Below are positions 25,014-33,428 of a DNA stretch of 51,962 nt, piece after piece. The DNA is from Methylacidimicrobium tartarophylax. Lineage in GTDB: Bacteria; Verrucomicrobiota; Verrucomicrobiia; Methylacidiphilales; Methylacidiphilaceae. Both the position numbers and the translations under genes were made by a program. Below the pieces are notes generated by a model. That model ran no database searches. It was not told where the DNA came from and saw nothing but the letters and a program-made list of their open reading frames with translations. Position 1 is the stretch's first letter. Every line of letters starts with the position of its first letter. The stretch spans positions 1 through 51,962 of the forward strand of contig NZ_CABFVA020000086.1 of assembly GCF_902143375.2 (NCBI RefSeq), given 5' to 3'.

Positions 25014-25475
25014 TCAGGGATTCCCGGTTTCCAACTCCTTGGCGTACTTTTCCAAGACGGTCGCGTCGGCCTTCATCAGGTCCGCCTTCATCCGCAGCTT
25101 GCGCGCCGTGGCCTTGGGATTCTTGGTCTCTTCCACTTCCTGGATGATCTGATCCCAGTTCTCACCGCCTCTGCCACCCATGCCGCCCATCCCTCCCATG
25201 CCGTGGCTCATGCCTCCCATTCCACCCATGTCGTGGCTCATGCCACCCATGCCGCCCATGCCGCCACCACCCTTTTCGTCGCAACTCATGCCGTGCTCCA
25301 TCCCCTTCATCTTATGGCCTTCGTGCTCGTCCTGGTCGTCGGCGGCCTGCTCTGTGTCGCCCTTCTTGGCTCCGCCATGATGTTGGGCATGCAGGGGGAA
25401 AAGAGAAAAGCCTCCCAGCAAGCCGAGAGAGCAGAGCAAGAGCAAGGATTTCTTAGCCAGCGCATTGTATTTCAT
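25014..25475 (-). CDS. secreted Met/Gly/His-rich protein, possible copper binder
   Basis: A 153-aa protein. Residues 1-30 are a signal peptide (AKKSLLLLCSLGLLGGFSLF). A His/Asp/Glu-rich stretch (about 31-63) with HHGG, HEGHKMKGMEHGMSC follows, then repeated GGMGGMSHDM/GGMGGMSHGM units (about 72-103) and a helical charged C-terminus. Methionine and histidine clusters of this kind bind Cu(I)/Cu(II) in other periplasmic proteins; the role here is inference. The ATG at 25475 has GGAG 8 nt upstream. It diverges from hisD across 267 nt. Confidence 0.7.
   Translation of the reverse strand: MKYNALAKKSLLLLCSLGLLGGFSLFPLHAQHHGGAKKGDTEQAADDQDEHEGHKMKGMEHGMSCDEKGGGGMGGMGGMSHDMGGMGGMSHGMGGMGGMGGRGGENWDQIIQEVEETKNPKATARKLRMKADLMKADATVLEKYAKELETGNP
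25168..25263 (-). repeat. tandem GGMGGM/SHxM coding repeat
   Basis: The minus strand holds repeated ATGGG(C/T)GG units interrupted by ATGAGCCACG(A/G)C, encoding the Met/Gly repeat of the secreted protein. Such low-complexity DNA is prone to unit-number change by slippage. Confidence 0.7.
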
Positions 25476-25724
25476 GAAGATTCTCCGCACGGAACCAGCG
25501 GGCAGTCGCGCGGACCGACGCGCCATCCCGAAAGGTCCACAATTGTTTTGTGCGTGTCATTACATCACGGCCGCCGGCGCAAAGCCAGCGTTTCCCTCAC
25601 CCCTTGGGTAAGAGCTTGTTCCGGAGATCGGCAGGCCGCCCCCGGGGCGGAAGGCGGTGGGCGTGGTCCCTCCGCGCAATGAGCGCGGCGACAGAGAAAT
25701 TTCGCGGGAGGTTGGCGCGCAATC

Positions 25725-25733
25725 TGCTAAAAT
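25725..25733 (+). promoter_or_regulatory. extended -10 promoter element of hisD
   Basis: TGCTAAAAT is a TGn extended -10 box with five of six TATAAT matches. It ends 9 nt before the hisD ATG. No -35 is evident and no Shine-Dalgarno precedes the ATG, so the transcript may be leaderless. Confidence 0.45.
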
Positions 25734-25742
25734 GAAGCGGCT

Positions 25743-27080
25743 ATGACAAGCCGTTACCGGATTCTTCGCTGCGACCGAGAAGACCTGAGCCTGATCCGCA
25801 AGCAGCTTCACCGCCGCGCCGTTCCCAGCCCTGAGCTTTCCGAGCGGGTTCGCTCGATCCTCGCACGGGTCGAAGCCAAAGGGGACACGGCACTGGCCGA
25901 GTTGACCCAAGAGTTCGACCGGGTCGCTCTTTCCCCTGCGGACTTTTGCCGGAAGGAAGCGGCTGAACCCCCCGCCCCTGCCGTTCGGAAGGCCATCGCC
26001 TGGTCGCTGGGCAACGTTCGGCGGTTCGCACGGGCGTCGCGTCCTCGGGACTGGAGGATGCGGAACCGGGAAGGCGCCTGGGTCGGGGAGCGGTTTCAGC
26101 CCTTGGATCGCGTCGGGGTCTACGTCCCGGGCGGAAGCGCTCCCTTGGTCTCCAGCGCCCTCATGACCGTCCCCTTCGCCCGCGAGGCCGGGGTGCGGGA
26201 GATCGTGGCGGTCAGCCCTCCGCCGATCCATCCGGTTCTCTACTACGCTCTGCGCACCGCCGGAGCGACCGAGGTCTACTCCTTGGGAGGAGCACAGGCC
26301 GTCGCCGCCCTCGCCTACGGCACCAAGAGCATTCGGCCGGTCGACAAGATCTTCGGCCCGGGCAACGCCTACGTGGTCGAAGCCAAGCGGCAGCTTTTCG
26401 GGATGGTCGCGGTCGACCTGCTTCCCGGCCCCAGCGAGGTCGCTGTGGTTGCCGACGAGAGCGCGCGGGCCGAGTTCGTGGCTGCTGACCTCTTGGCGCA
26501 GGCCGAGCATGGGCCCTCGAGCCGGATTCTTCTGCTCACCTCGAGCCAGAAGGTCTTGGAAGAGGTGGTGGCGCAGATCGAGGAGCAGGCCGAGGCGCTG
26601 CCGCGCCGAAGCATCGTCGAGGCGGTGCTGCGGGATCATGCGGTCTTCGTCCTGACCCGGAACCTGGAGGAAGCCTTGGATCTCGTGGGAGAGTTTGCGC
26701 CGGAGCATCTCTCGCTTGCAGTCCGCCACCCCCACCGGGCCGCAGGACAGGTGCGCCATTGCGGGGCCATCTATCTGGGAGTCTATTCCCCCGTCGCCGC
26801 CGGAGACTTTTTGGCCGGCCCGAGCCACACCCTCCCGACCGGAGGTTCGGCCCGAGCCTTCGACGGTCTCCGAATGGAGCAGTTCTTTCAGCGGACGAGC
26901 CTCGTGGAATACTCGCGGTCGGCCCTCGCCCGGGTGGAACCGGAGATCGCCCGGTTTGCCGAGATCGAAGGGTTGGCCGCCCATGGACGATCGGCCGCCG
27001 TCCGGGTGGGACCGCGGCAAGTTGCGGAAATGAAGAGGGCCGCCTTGCGGGAAGGTGCCCCTTCGACTAAGGTGAAATGA
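25743..27080 (+). CDS. hisD: histidinol dehydrogenase
   Basis: A 445-aa NAD+- and zinc-dependent enzyme catalysing the last two oxidations of histidine synthesis. Family motifs: RVGVYVPGGSAPLVSSALM, GGAQAVAALAYGT, KIFGPGNAYV, DLLPGPSEVAVVAD, the catalytic AEHGP, EFAPEHL and GPSHTLPTGG. Length is typical. mcsB starts 1 nt after its stop, an unexpected pairing that suggests cotranscription. No other his biosynthetic gene lies nearby. Confidence 0.97.
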   Translation: MTSRYRILRCDREDLSLIRKQLHRRAVPSPELSERVRSILARVEAKGDTALAELTQEFDRVALSPADFCRKEAAEPPAPAVRKAIAWSLGNVRRFARASRPRDWRMRNREGAWVGERFQPLDRVGVYVPGGSAPLVSSALMTVPFAREAGVREIVAVSPPPIHPVLYYALRTAGATEVYSLGGAQAVAALAYGTKSIRPVDKIFGPGNAYVVEAKRQLFGMVAVDLLPGPSEVAVVADESARAEFVAADLLAQAEHGPSSRILLLTSSQKVLEEVVAQIEEQAEALPRRSIVEAVLRDHAVFVLTRNLEEALDLVGEFAPEHLSLAVRHPHRAAGQVRHCGAIYLGVYSPVAAGDFLAGPSHTLPTGGSARAFDGLRMEQFFQRTSLVEYSRSALARVEPEIARFAEIEGLAAHGRSAAVRVGPRQVAEMKRAALREGAPSTKVK

Positions 27081-27081
27081 A

Positions 27082-28179
27082 TTGAAGATCCAGGCGCTTT
27101 TACAAGCCCCCTGTGAATGGCTCGCGGGGGAACAGAATAGCCGCATTGTGCTCTCCAGCCGCATCCGGCTGGCCCGGAATCTCAGTCGCTTTCCCTTCCC
27201 CGGCTGGGCGAGAAGGACCGAGCGGGAGAAGGTCTTGGCCTTGGCGCTTCCCGCCGCAGTCGGACTCAGCGGCATGAAGGAGGCCATCCTCTCCGACTCG
27301 ATGGATCACTTCACCCCGGTGGAAAAGCAGGTCCTCGTGGAAGAGCACCTGGTCAGCCGCGAGCATGCGGGCCGCAATGCGGGAAGCGGAGTCGTCGTCA
27401 ACCGTCCCCGAACGATCAGCCTGATGATCAATGAGGAGGATCACTTTCGCATTCAAGCGTTCAAGGGCGGGCTGCAGTTGAAAGCCGCTTGGCGGATTGC
27501 CGACAAAGCCGACACGGAACTCGACGAACAGTTGGAGTTCGCCTTCTCGCCCAAGCTCGGCTACCTGACCGCCTGCCCGACCAACGTGGGTACGGGATTG
27601 CGCGCGTCCGCGATGATGCATCTTCCCGGGCTGGTCTTGAGCGAGCAGATCGGCCAGATCGTCAAAGCGGTCAACCGGATCGGCCTCGCGGTCCGTGGGC
27701 TCTACGGCGAGGGAACCGAAGCCCTGGGCAATCTTTTCCAAATTTCCAACCAGATGACACTAGGGGAGAGCGAAGAGGAGATTCTCGAGCGGATGCACAA
27801 GGTGATCGGGCAAGTGGCCCAGCATGAGGAGAACGCCCGCCAGAAGCTCATGGAAGAGCAGCCGAGGCTCGTGGTGGATCAGGTCAGCCGCGCCTACGGG
27901 GTGCTGGGCAATGCGTATACGATCTCTTCCAAGGAGGCCTTCAATCTCCTTTCGCTGCTTCGCCTGGGAATCGACATGGGGCTTTTCCCGGATCGCTGCC
28001 GATCCATCGTGGACGAGGAGTGCTGGATCAAAACGCAACCGGCCCACTTACAGCTATTTCAGGAAAAAAGACTTTCCACCGAGCAGCGGGACTCCCTCAG
28101 GGCGGACTTTCTTCGCTCTCGCTTGCGGGATGTTCCCCCTCCGGCGGCTGGACAACTCTCTCCAACGTTGCATAGTTAA
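27082..28179 (+). CDS. mcsB: protein arginine kinase McsB
   Basis: A 365-aa ATP:guanidino phosphotransferase-fold kinase that phosphorylates arginine residues and marks proteins for ClpCP. Visible motifs are VLSSRIRLARNLSRFPFP, GVVVNRPRTISLMINEEDHF, and the catalytic-site TACPTNVGTGLRAS. The start is a TTG at 27082 with AAGGTG 9 nt upstream; no ATG fits the conserved N-terminus. clpC follows 18 nt later, supporting the McsB-ClpC partnership. No mcsA or ctsR is present, in contrast to Firmicutes operons. Confidence 0.93.
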   Translation: MKIQALLQAPCEWLAGEQNSRIVLSSRIRLARNLSRFPFPGWARRTEREKVLALALPAAVGLSGMKEAILSDSMDHFTPVEKQVLVEEHLVSREHAGRNAGSGVVVNRPRTISLMINEEDHFRIQAFKGGLQLKAAWRIADKADTELDEQLEFAFSPKLGYLTACPTNVGTGLRASAMMHLPGLVLSEQIGQIVKAVNRIGLAVRGLYGEGTEALGNLFQISNQMTLGESEEEILERMHKVIGQVAQHEENARQKLMEEQPRLVVDQVSRAYGVLGNAYTISSKEAFNLLSLLRLGIDMGLFPDRCRSIVDEECWIKTQPAHLQLFQEKRLSTEQRDSLRADFLRSRLRDVPPPAAGQLSPTLHS

Positions 28180-28197
28180 GAAAATAGAGGAAAATCC

Positions 28198-30711
28198 ATG
28201 ACCAATTTTACTCCACGAGCACAGCAAGTCCTGGCTCTGGCTCGAAAGGAAGCCGAGCGCTTCAATCACAATTACGTGGGAACCGAGCATCTGCTCCTGG
28301 GGCTGATCAAGCTGGCGCAAGGGGTTGCCGTCAACGTTCTTCAGAAGCTCGGTATCGATCTGGAGACGGTGCGAGCCGAACTGGAAAAGCAGATGGGCAT
28401 GGAGGTCGAAGGCAAGCCGACCACTCCGATTCCCTACACGCCTCGCGTGAAGAAGGTGCTTGCGCTGGCCCAAAAGGAGGCGAAGGGACTCAACCACAGC
28501 TACGTCGGAACCGAGCATATCCTCCTCGGGCTCTTGCGGGAGGGAGAGGGCGTCGCTGCGCGGGTCCTCAAGAATCTGGAGATCGATTTGGAGCGCGTCC
28601 GCAATGAGATTCTCAAGGAGCTCGATCCCAATCTCTCCGCTGCGGAAGGAGGGGAAGAGGAAGGGTCCGAGCCCGCTTTCGCCGGTGGAACGGAGCCCGG
28701 GACCAAGAAAGAGGTTAAGACCCCCGCGCTCAAAGCCTTCGGCCGCGTTCTGACCGATCTCGCCCGGCATGGAGAGCTCGATCCCGTGATCGGCCGGAAG
28801 AATGAGATCGAACGGGTGATGCAGATCCTCTGCCGGAGGACCAAGAACAATCCGGTGCTCATCGGGGAAGCGGGAGTGGGCAAGACAGCGATCGTCGAAG
28901 GATTGGCCCAGGAGATCGCGGCCGACAACGTGCCCGAGATGCTGCGGGAGAAGCGGGTCATCACCCTCGATCTGGCGCTCATGGTGGCCGGCACGAAATA
29001 CCGAGGTCAATTCGAGGAGCGCATCAAGGCCGTCATGGAGGAGATCCGCCGAAGCAAGAACGTGATTCTTTTCATCGACGAACTCCATACCATCGTCGGA
29101 GCCGGCTCGGCGGAAGGAGCCATGGATGCCTCGAACATCATCAAGCCGGCTCTTTCCCGCGGCGAGCTTCAGTGTATCGGGGCCACGACCCTGGCGGAGT
29201 ATCGGAAGTATATCGAGAAGGACGCAGCGCTCGAGCGTCGGTTTCAGACGGTTCTGGTCGAAGCCCCTTCTTCGGAAGAGGCCGTGCAGATTCTTCACGG
29301 GCTCAAGCCGAAGTACGAAGCCCACCACAAGGCCCATTTTACCGATGCCGCCATCGAGGCGGCCGTCCACCTCTCCGAGCGTTATTTGACGGGGCGTTTC
29401 CTGCCGGACAAGGCAATCGACGTGATGGATGAAGCGGGGGCGCGTGCCCGGATCGCCTCCACGATGCGGCCGCCCAACGTCAAGGAACTCGAAGCGGAGC
29501 TCGCCGAGGTTCGTGCCCGGAAGGACGAGTGCATCAAGCTTCAGGATTTCGAGAAGGCTGCGGCGCTTCGGGATAAAGAGCGAGAGAGCAAGGAGCGCCT
29601 CGAGCATGTCCTGAACGAGTGGAGGCAGCATCGGGATCAGAAGGAAATCGTCATTACCGAAGACGACATGATGCAGGTGGTCGCCAAGTCGACCGGCATC
29701 CCGATCGCCCGCATCACGGAGAAAGACCAGAATCGCTTTCTTCGCATCGGAGAGGATCTCAAGGGGCGGGTGATCGGCCAGGACGAGGCGATCGACGCGC
29801 TGGCGCGCGCTCTGCAGCGCTCTCGCGCCGATCTCAAGGATCCGAAGCGACCGATCGGCTCGTTCATCTTTCTCGGCCCGACGGGGGTTGGCAAGACCAT
29901 GCTTGCCAAGACATTGGCCGAGCAAGTCTTCGGAAGCGCCGACGCACTCATCCAGCTCGACATGAGCGAATACATGGAGAAGTTCAACGTCTCCCGGCTT
30001 GTGGGAGCTCCTCCGGGATACGTGGGCTACGAGGAGGGCGGGCAGCTTTCCGAGAAGGTGCGGCGGCGTCCCTATAGCGTCGTCCTCTTCGATGAGATCG
30101 AAAAAGCTCATCCGGATGTCTGGAATGTCCTCCTCCAGATTTTGGAGGATGGCATCCTGTCCGATAGCCTGGGGCGGAAGATCGACTTCCGGAATACGAT
30201 CGTCATCATGACCTCCAATGTCGGGGCCGAGGTGGGGATCAAGCAGGGTGTCCTGGGCTTCACCGCAAAACGCGACGAGGCGGGGTATGGACAGATGAAG
30301 GAGAAGATGATCGAATCGGCCCGGAGGACCTTCAAGCCGGAGTTCCTGAATCGAGTCGACGATCTCGTGGTGTTCCGCTCCCTCAGTCGAGAGGACATGG
30401 TCAAGATCGTCTCCCTCGAGGTCGAAAAGGTGACGTCCCGCTTGAAGAGCCGCAAGTTGGCGCTGGAGTTGACTCCTGCTGCGATCGACTTTCTGATCGA
30501 GAAGGGTTACGACCCAAACTATGGGGCACGCCCCTTGCGCCGTGCGGTCGAGAAGTACGTGGAGCATCCTCTGGCTGAGGAGATTCTCCGAGGACGGTTC
30601 GACGAGGCGCAGTCGATCGTGGTCGAGGCCCGGGATGGTGCGCTGGTCTTCACACCCGGCGGAGCCGAGAGCGCGCCGAGCGAGCCCTCCGCGGCTACGA
30701 CGGCCTCCTAA
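28198..30711 (+). CDS. clpC: ATP-dependent Clp protease ATP-binding subunit ClpC
   Basis: An 837-aa HSP100 unfoldase. Two N-terminal Clp repeats (residues 1-140), the first AAA+ domain with GEAGVGKTAIVEG and ILFIDELHT, a middle coiled-coil with a UVR-like segment (ECIKLQDFEKAAALRDKE), and the second AAA+ domain with GPTGVGKTMLAKT and VVLFDEIEKAHPDV. The LGF tripeptide in QGVLGFTAK is the ClpP-docking loop. SD AGAGG precedes the ATG. Follows mcsB in the same transcript; clpP is not in the window. Confidence 0.97.
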   Translation: MTNFTPRAQQVLALARKEAERFNHNYVGTEHLLLGLIKLAQGVAVNVLQKLGIDLETVRAELEKQMGMEVEGKPTTPIPYTPRVKKVLALAQKEAKGLNHSYVGTEHILLGLLREGEGVAARVLKNLEIDLERVRNEILKELDPNLSAAEGGEEEGSEPAFAGGTEPGTKKEVKTPALKAFGRVLTDLARHGELDPVIGRKNEIERVMQILCRRTKNNPVLIGEAGVGKTAIVEGLAQEIAADNVPEMLREKRVITLDLALMVAGTKYRGQFEERIKAVMEEIRRSKNVILFIDELHTIVGAGSAEGAMDASNIIKPALSRGELQCIGATTLAEYRKYIEKDAALERRFQTVLVEAPSSEEAVQILHGLKPKYEAHHKAHFTDAAIEAAVHLSERYLTGRFLPDKAIDVMDEAGARARIASTMRPPNVKELEAELAEVRARKDECIKLQDFEKAAALRDKERESKERLEHVLNEWRQHRDQKEIVITEDDMMQVVAKSTGIPIARITEKDQNRFLRIGEDLKGRVIGQDEAIDALARALQRSRADLKDPKRPIGSFIFLGPTGVGKTMLAKTLAEQVFGSADALIQLDMSEYMEKFNVSRLVGAPPGYVGYEEGGQLSEKVRRRPYSVVLFDEIEKAHPDVWNVLLQILEDGILSDSLGRKIDFRNTIVIMTSNVGAEVGIKQGVLGFTAKRDEAGYGQMKEKMIESARRTFKPEFLNRVDDLVVFRSLSREDMVKIVSLEVEKVTSRLKSRKLALELTPAAIDFLIEKGYDPNYGARPLRRAVEKYVEHPLAEEILRGRFDEAQSIVVEARDGALVFTPGGAESAPSEPSAATTAS

Positions 30712-30718
30712 TCTCCCG

Positions 30719-31654
30719 TTAGTGGAGTTTGGGCACAGCGCCGGAGCGTCGATCGAGAGCACGCAGAAGGGCATAGAGCGCCTGCAGACGCGGCGTCGGC
30801 ACACCGAGCTTTTGAGCACGGCGCAGCGGCTCGCCCCAAATCGCCTCGACCTCGATGGAGCGTCCGGCGAGAAAATCCACCAGGGTGGAGGGACGGTAAC
30901 GCCCCATGCGCATGGTGTCCGCCATCATCCGCTTCGTCCAATCTTCGGGAAAGGGCAGCTCCCGGCTTCGGGCCACGGCAGCCACTTCTTCCATCAATCC
31001 GGTTGCGAGCCGACTCAATTCGGCATCGCGCAGGATCTCCTCGACGTCGCATCCCCCCCCTGCGACCGAGATGCCATTGAAGGGGATGTTCCAGGCAAGC
31101 TTGCGCCAGCGGGCAGCTTCGAGGCTCTCGACCACCGAGCAGGGAACTCCTGCCCGCTCGAACTGTAGGGCAACCTCCCGCAGGAAGGCCTCCCTAGCCC
31201 CTCGGTAGGCTCCGAGCTCGATCTTGCCGAAGCCGGCGTTTTCCACCCGCCCGGGTGCCGTTCTCGTCAGGCAGCCAAAGACGATGCCACCGATTATTGG
31301 ATGGTTGGGGAAGACGTCTGACAGCCACTCCTCGTTCCCCAAGCCGTTTTGGAGAGCCACGAGCACGGTCTGCGGCTGGAGCAAAGGGGGCAAGAGCTCG
31401 CGCAGGGCTTCCCGCGCCGTAGCCTTGAGCGCGATGAGGACAAGATCGCACGGCCCCATCTCTTCGGTCCGGCGAAATCCCCTCACCGGATAGAGCTGGA
31501 AGGTCTCTTTCCCCTGTTCCTGGATCCAGTACCCGCGCCGAATAACGGCTTCCCAATCGCTGCGGAGGAGAAAGGTGACCTCGCTCCCCGCGCGGGCCAG
31601 CAGAGACCCGTAGTAGGCGCCCACCGCGCCCGCCCCGACGACACCGATCTTCAT
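30719..31654 (-). CDS. panE: 2-dehydropantoate 2-reductase (ApbA/PanE family)
   Basis: A 311-aa NADPH-dependent ketopantoate reductase-like protein for pantothenate/CoA synthesis. The N-terminal Rossmann motif is KIGVVGAGAVGAYYG; VALQNGLGNEE and the helical-domain ARWRKLAWNIPFNGIS with its catalytic Lys are present. The ATG at 31654 is preferred to a GTG two codons upstream. It converges on clpC with only 7 nt between. Paralogous family members act on other 2-keto acids, so substrate is inferred. Confidence 0.87.
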   Translation of the reverse strand: MKIGVVGAGAVGAYYGSLLARAGSEVTFLLRSDWEAVIRRGYWIQEQGKETFQLYPVRGFRRTEEMGPCDLVLIALKATAREALRELLPPLLQPQTVLVALQNGLGNEEWLSDVFPNHPIIGGIVFGCLTRTAPGRVENAGFGKIELGAYRGAREAFLREVALQFERAGVPCSVVESLEAARWRKLAWNIPFNGISVAGGGCDVEEILRDAELSRLATGLMEEVAAVARSRELPFPEDWTKRMMADTMRMGRYRPSTLVDFLAGRSIEVEAIWGEPLRRAQKLGVPTPRLQALYALLRALDRRSGAVPKLH

Positions 31655-31708
31655 CCGCACACAAAAGCTGGGCTCCGTCGCCCTTTCCCAAAGGGGCCCT
31701 CGCGGAAG

Positions 31709-32050
31709 CTATTGGAACATGCCCGCCGGATTCTCGCTGACTTCAATCTCTTCGATCGTTCCCCACTCGCTGCTTCCCGTTCGGATATCGGCAACCAACT
31801 CTCGTTGGAAGAGCGCGATCAACTGCCCAAGCTTTTGACCCGTCAGCCAGAGATCGTGGCTGATGGTCCGCATGAAGAAGCGATTGCCTGCGGTATCCGC
31901 ATGAGCGAAGAGAATCCGGCCGTAGGGGAAAACCCAGCTTCTTCCCGGAGACTCGATGCTGAAAAAGGCGACTCGTTCCTCTGCCTGTCGGACGCCTCCG
32001 CCTTCCGTTACCGCATGCCCGCCGTGGCTCAAAGGTTCACCGGCTGCCAT
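31709..32050 (-). CDS. conserved-looking small protein of unknown function linked to an RND pump
   Basis: A 113-aa soluble protein with no signal peptide. Segments such as AFFSIESPGRSWVFPYGRIL and HDLWLTGQKLGQLIALFQREL look structured. The ATG at 32050 lies 14 nt inside the end of the RND adaptor gene, so it is probably translated with it. I do not recognise the family. Association with efflux is from position only. Confidence 0.65.
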   Translation of the reverse strand: MAAGEPLSHGGHAVTEGGGVRQAEERVAFFSIESPGRSWVFPYGRILFAHADTAGNRFFMRTISHDLWLTGQKLGQLIALFQRELVADIRTGSSEWGTIEEIEVSENPAGMFQ

Positions 32051-33428
32051 GATGTTTCTGCCCTCCCTCCTTTTTCTCTTTTTCGGCTGCCAACTTGGTG
32101 AGATCGGCGGCAACGATGACAGGATCTCCCTCCTCCAACGAATCCGGAGGATTAAGAATCACTCTTTCATCCGGGCGCAACCCGGAATTGATCTCCATCT
32201 GGTTTCCGAGGTCGTGGCCGAGCTCCACTTTCCGAAAGCGGACCTTGGACTGCTTATCCACGGTCGCCAGGAAGTTCCCCTCCGACCGATAGATGACGGC
32301 ATTGACGGGTACGAGCAGCAGAGTACTGGCAGTCGGCAGATGGAAGATCACGTCGACATACATGTTGACGACGATCTTCTGGTCGGGATTGCCGACGTCT
32401 ACCTCCGTAAGCAGGGTCCGGGAGAGCGGATCGACCGCCTGCGCCGTCCGGACGACGATTCCATGGTAGACGACTCCGGGCAGCTCGGAGGCGGTCACGT
32501 CGGCCCATTCCCCCAACACGATCTGGGGTACATAGTTTTGCGGAACGGCGACGTAGACGCGCATCAGATCATTGACCGCGACCCGATAGAGCTCGTGGAC
32601 GGCCTTATCGCTTCCCAGCGACACCAGGGTTCCCACATCGATGTTGCGCGCCGTGACGATGCCCGAGAACGGGGCCACGATCTTCTCGAATGACTTCAGT
32701 TCCTCATAGTGCTGCAGTTGTCCGCGCGCCGCGTTCACCCGCGCAAGCGCGGCATCATACATCGCCTGCTTTTCGTCCAGCGCCTGTTGGGAGACCGCAC
32801 GCGTCAGGATGAGCCCCTTCCAACGGTCGAGCGTGATCCGCGCGATGACAAGGTTTGCTTCCGAGGAGTGGAGAGCACCCTCGAACGCCTCGACCGATTT
32901 GTCGATATCGGGTGCCGTAATCTCGGCCATGAGCTGCCCCTCCCGGACATGCTCTCCGATATCGACCCACCAGTTTTGAATGTAGCCGTTGACTCGAGCC
33001 CAGAGGGGAGTCTCGTAATAGCCCCGCGCGGTCCCCGGCAAGAGGAGATCGGTCACGGGCTTCGGCTTTTCCGGCAACATCACCGACACGGCGATCTTCT
33101 CGCCCGCAACCACCACCCGGTGGAGTGCGATCTTATTGAAGAATCGCGGGATCAAGCCGATCAGGAATAAGGCGAGCAATACACCACCGAAAAGAATGGC
33201 GAAACGGCGCACCCCCGTTTTCTTCGCGTGTTTCGGGGATTCACCACCCGCTTTGTTGGTGGAAGTCCCCTCCTCCGGCACGGTTTCCGGTTCCGGTGGA
33301 TCGATCACGCCGTCTCCGCTCTGATGGACTCCGATCCATTGCTCGCCGAGGTCTTGCGACATCCACTTGTCCTGCTTGGCAGGACCCCCACCGTTTCCAA
33401 TTGGTTCAAAGCCTTCGGGCATCTTCAT
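32037..33428 (-). CDS. RND efflux periplasmic adaptor (HlyD/membrane-fusion family)
   Basis: A 463-aa membrane-fusion protein. It has an unusually long cytoplasmic N-terminus (about 75 residues, acidic and proline-rich), one membrane helix (FAILFGGVLLALFLIGLIP), a lipoyl/barrel-sandwich domain (PLWARVNGYIQNWWVDIGEHV, VAPFSGIVTARNIDVGTLVS) around a helical hairpin, and beta-barrel and membrane-proximal domains to a His/Lys-rich end. Its ATG overlaps the RND pump stop as ATGA, so both are cotranslated. No outer-membrane TolC-like gene is present in the window. Confidence 0.92.
   Translation of the reverse strand: MKMPEGFEPIGNGGGPAKQDKWMSQDLGEQWIGVHQSGDGVIDPPEPETVPEEGTSTNKAGGESPKHAKKTGVRRFAILFGGVLLALFLIGLIPRFFNKIALHRVVVAGEKIAVSVMLPEKPKPVTDLLLPGTARGYYETPLWARVNGYIQNWWVDIGEHVREGQLMAEITAPDIDKSVEAFEGALHSSEANLVIARITLDRWKGLILTRAVSQQALDEKQAMYDAALARVNAARGQLQHYEELKSFEKIVAPFSGIVTARNIDVGTLVSLGSDKAVHELYRVAVNDLMRVYVAVPQNYVPQIVLGEWADVTASELPGVVYHGIVVRTAQAVDPLSRTLLTEVDVGNPDQKIVVNMYVDVIFHLPTASTLLLVPVNAVIYRSEGNFLATVDKQSKVRFRKVELGHDLGNQMEINSGLRPDERVILNPPDSLEEGDPVIVAADLTKLAAEKEKKEGGQKHHGSR

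Noticed and set aside
28054-30819. 921-aa open frame opposite clpC
   Set aside because: Antisense to a clear ClpC; long antisense frames are expected in GC-rich DNA and the translation shows no domain.
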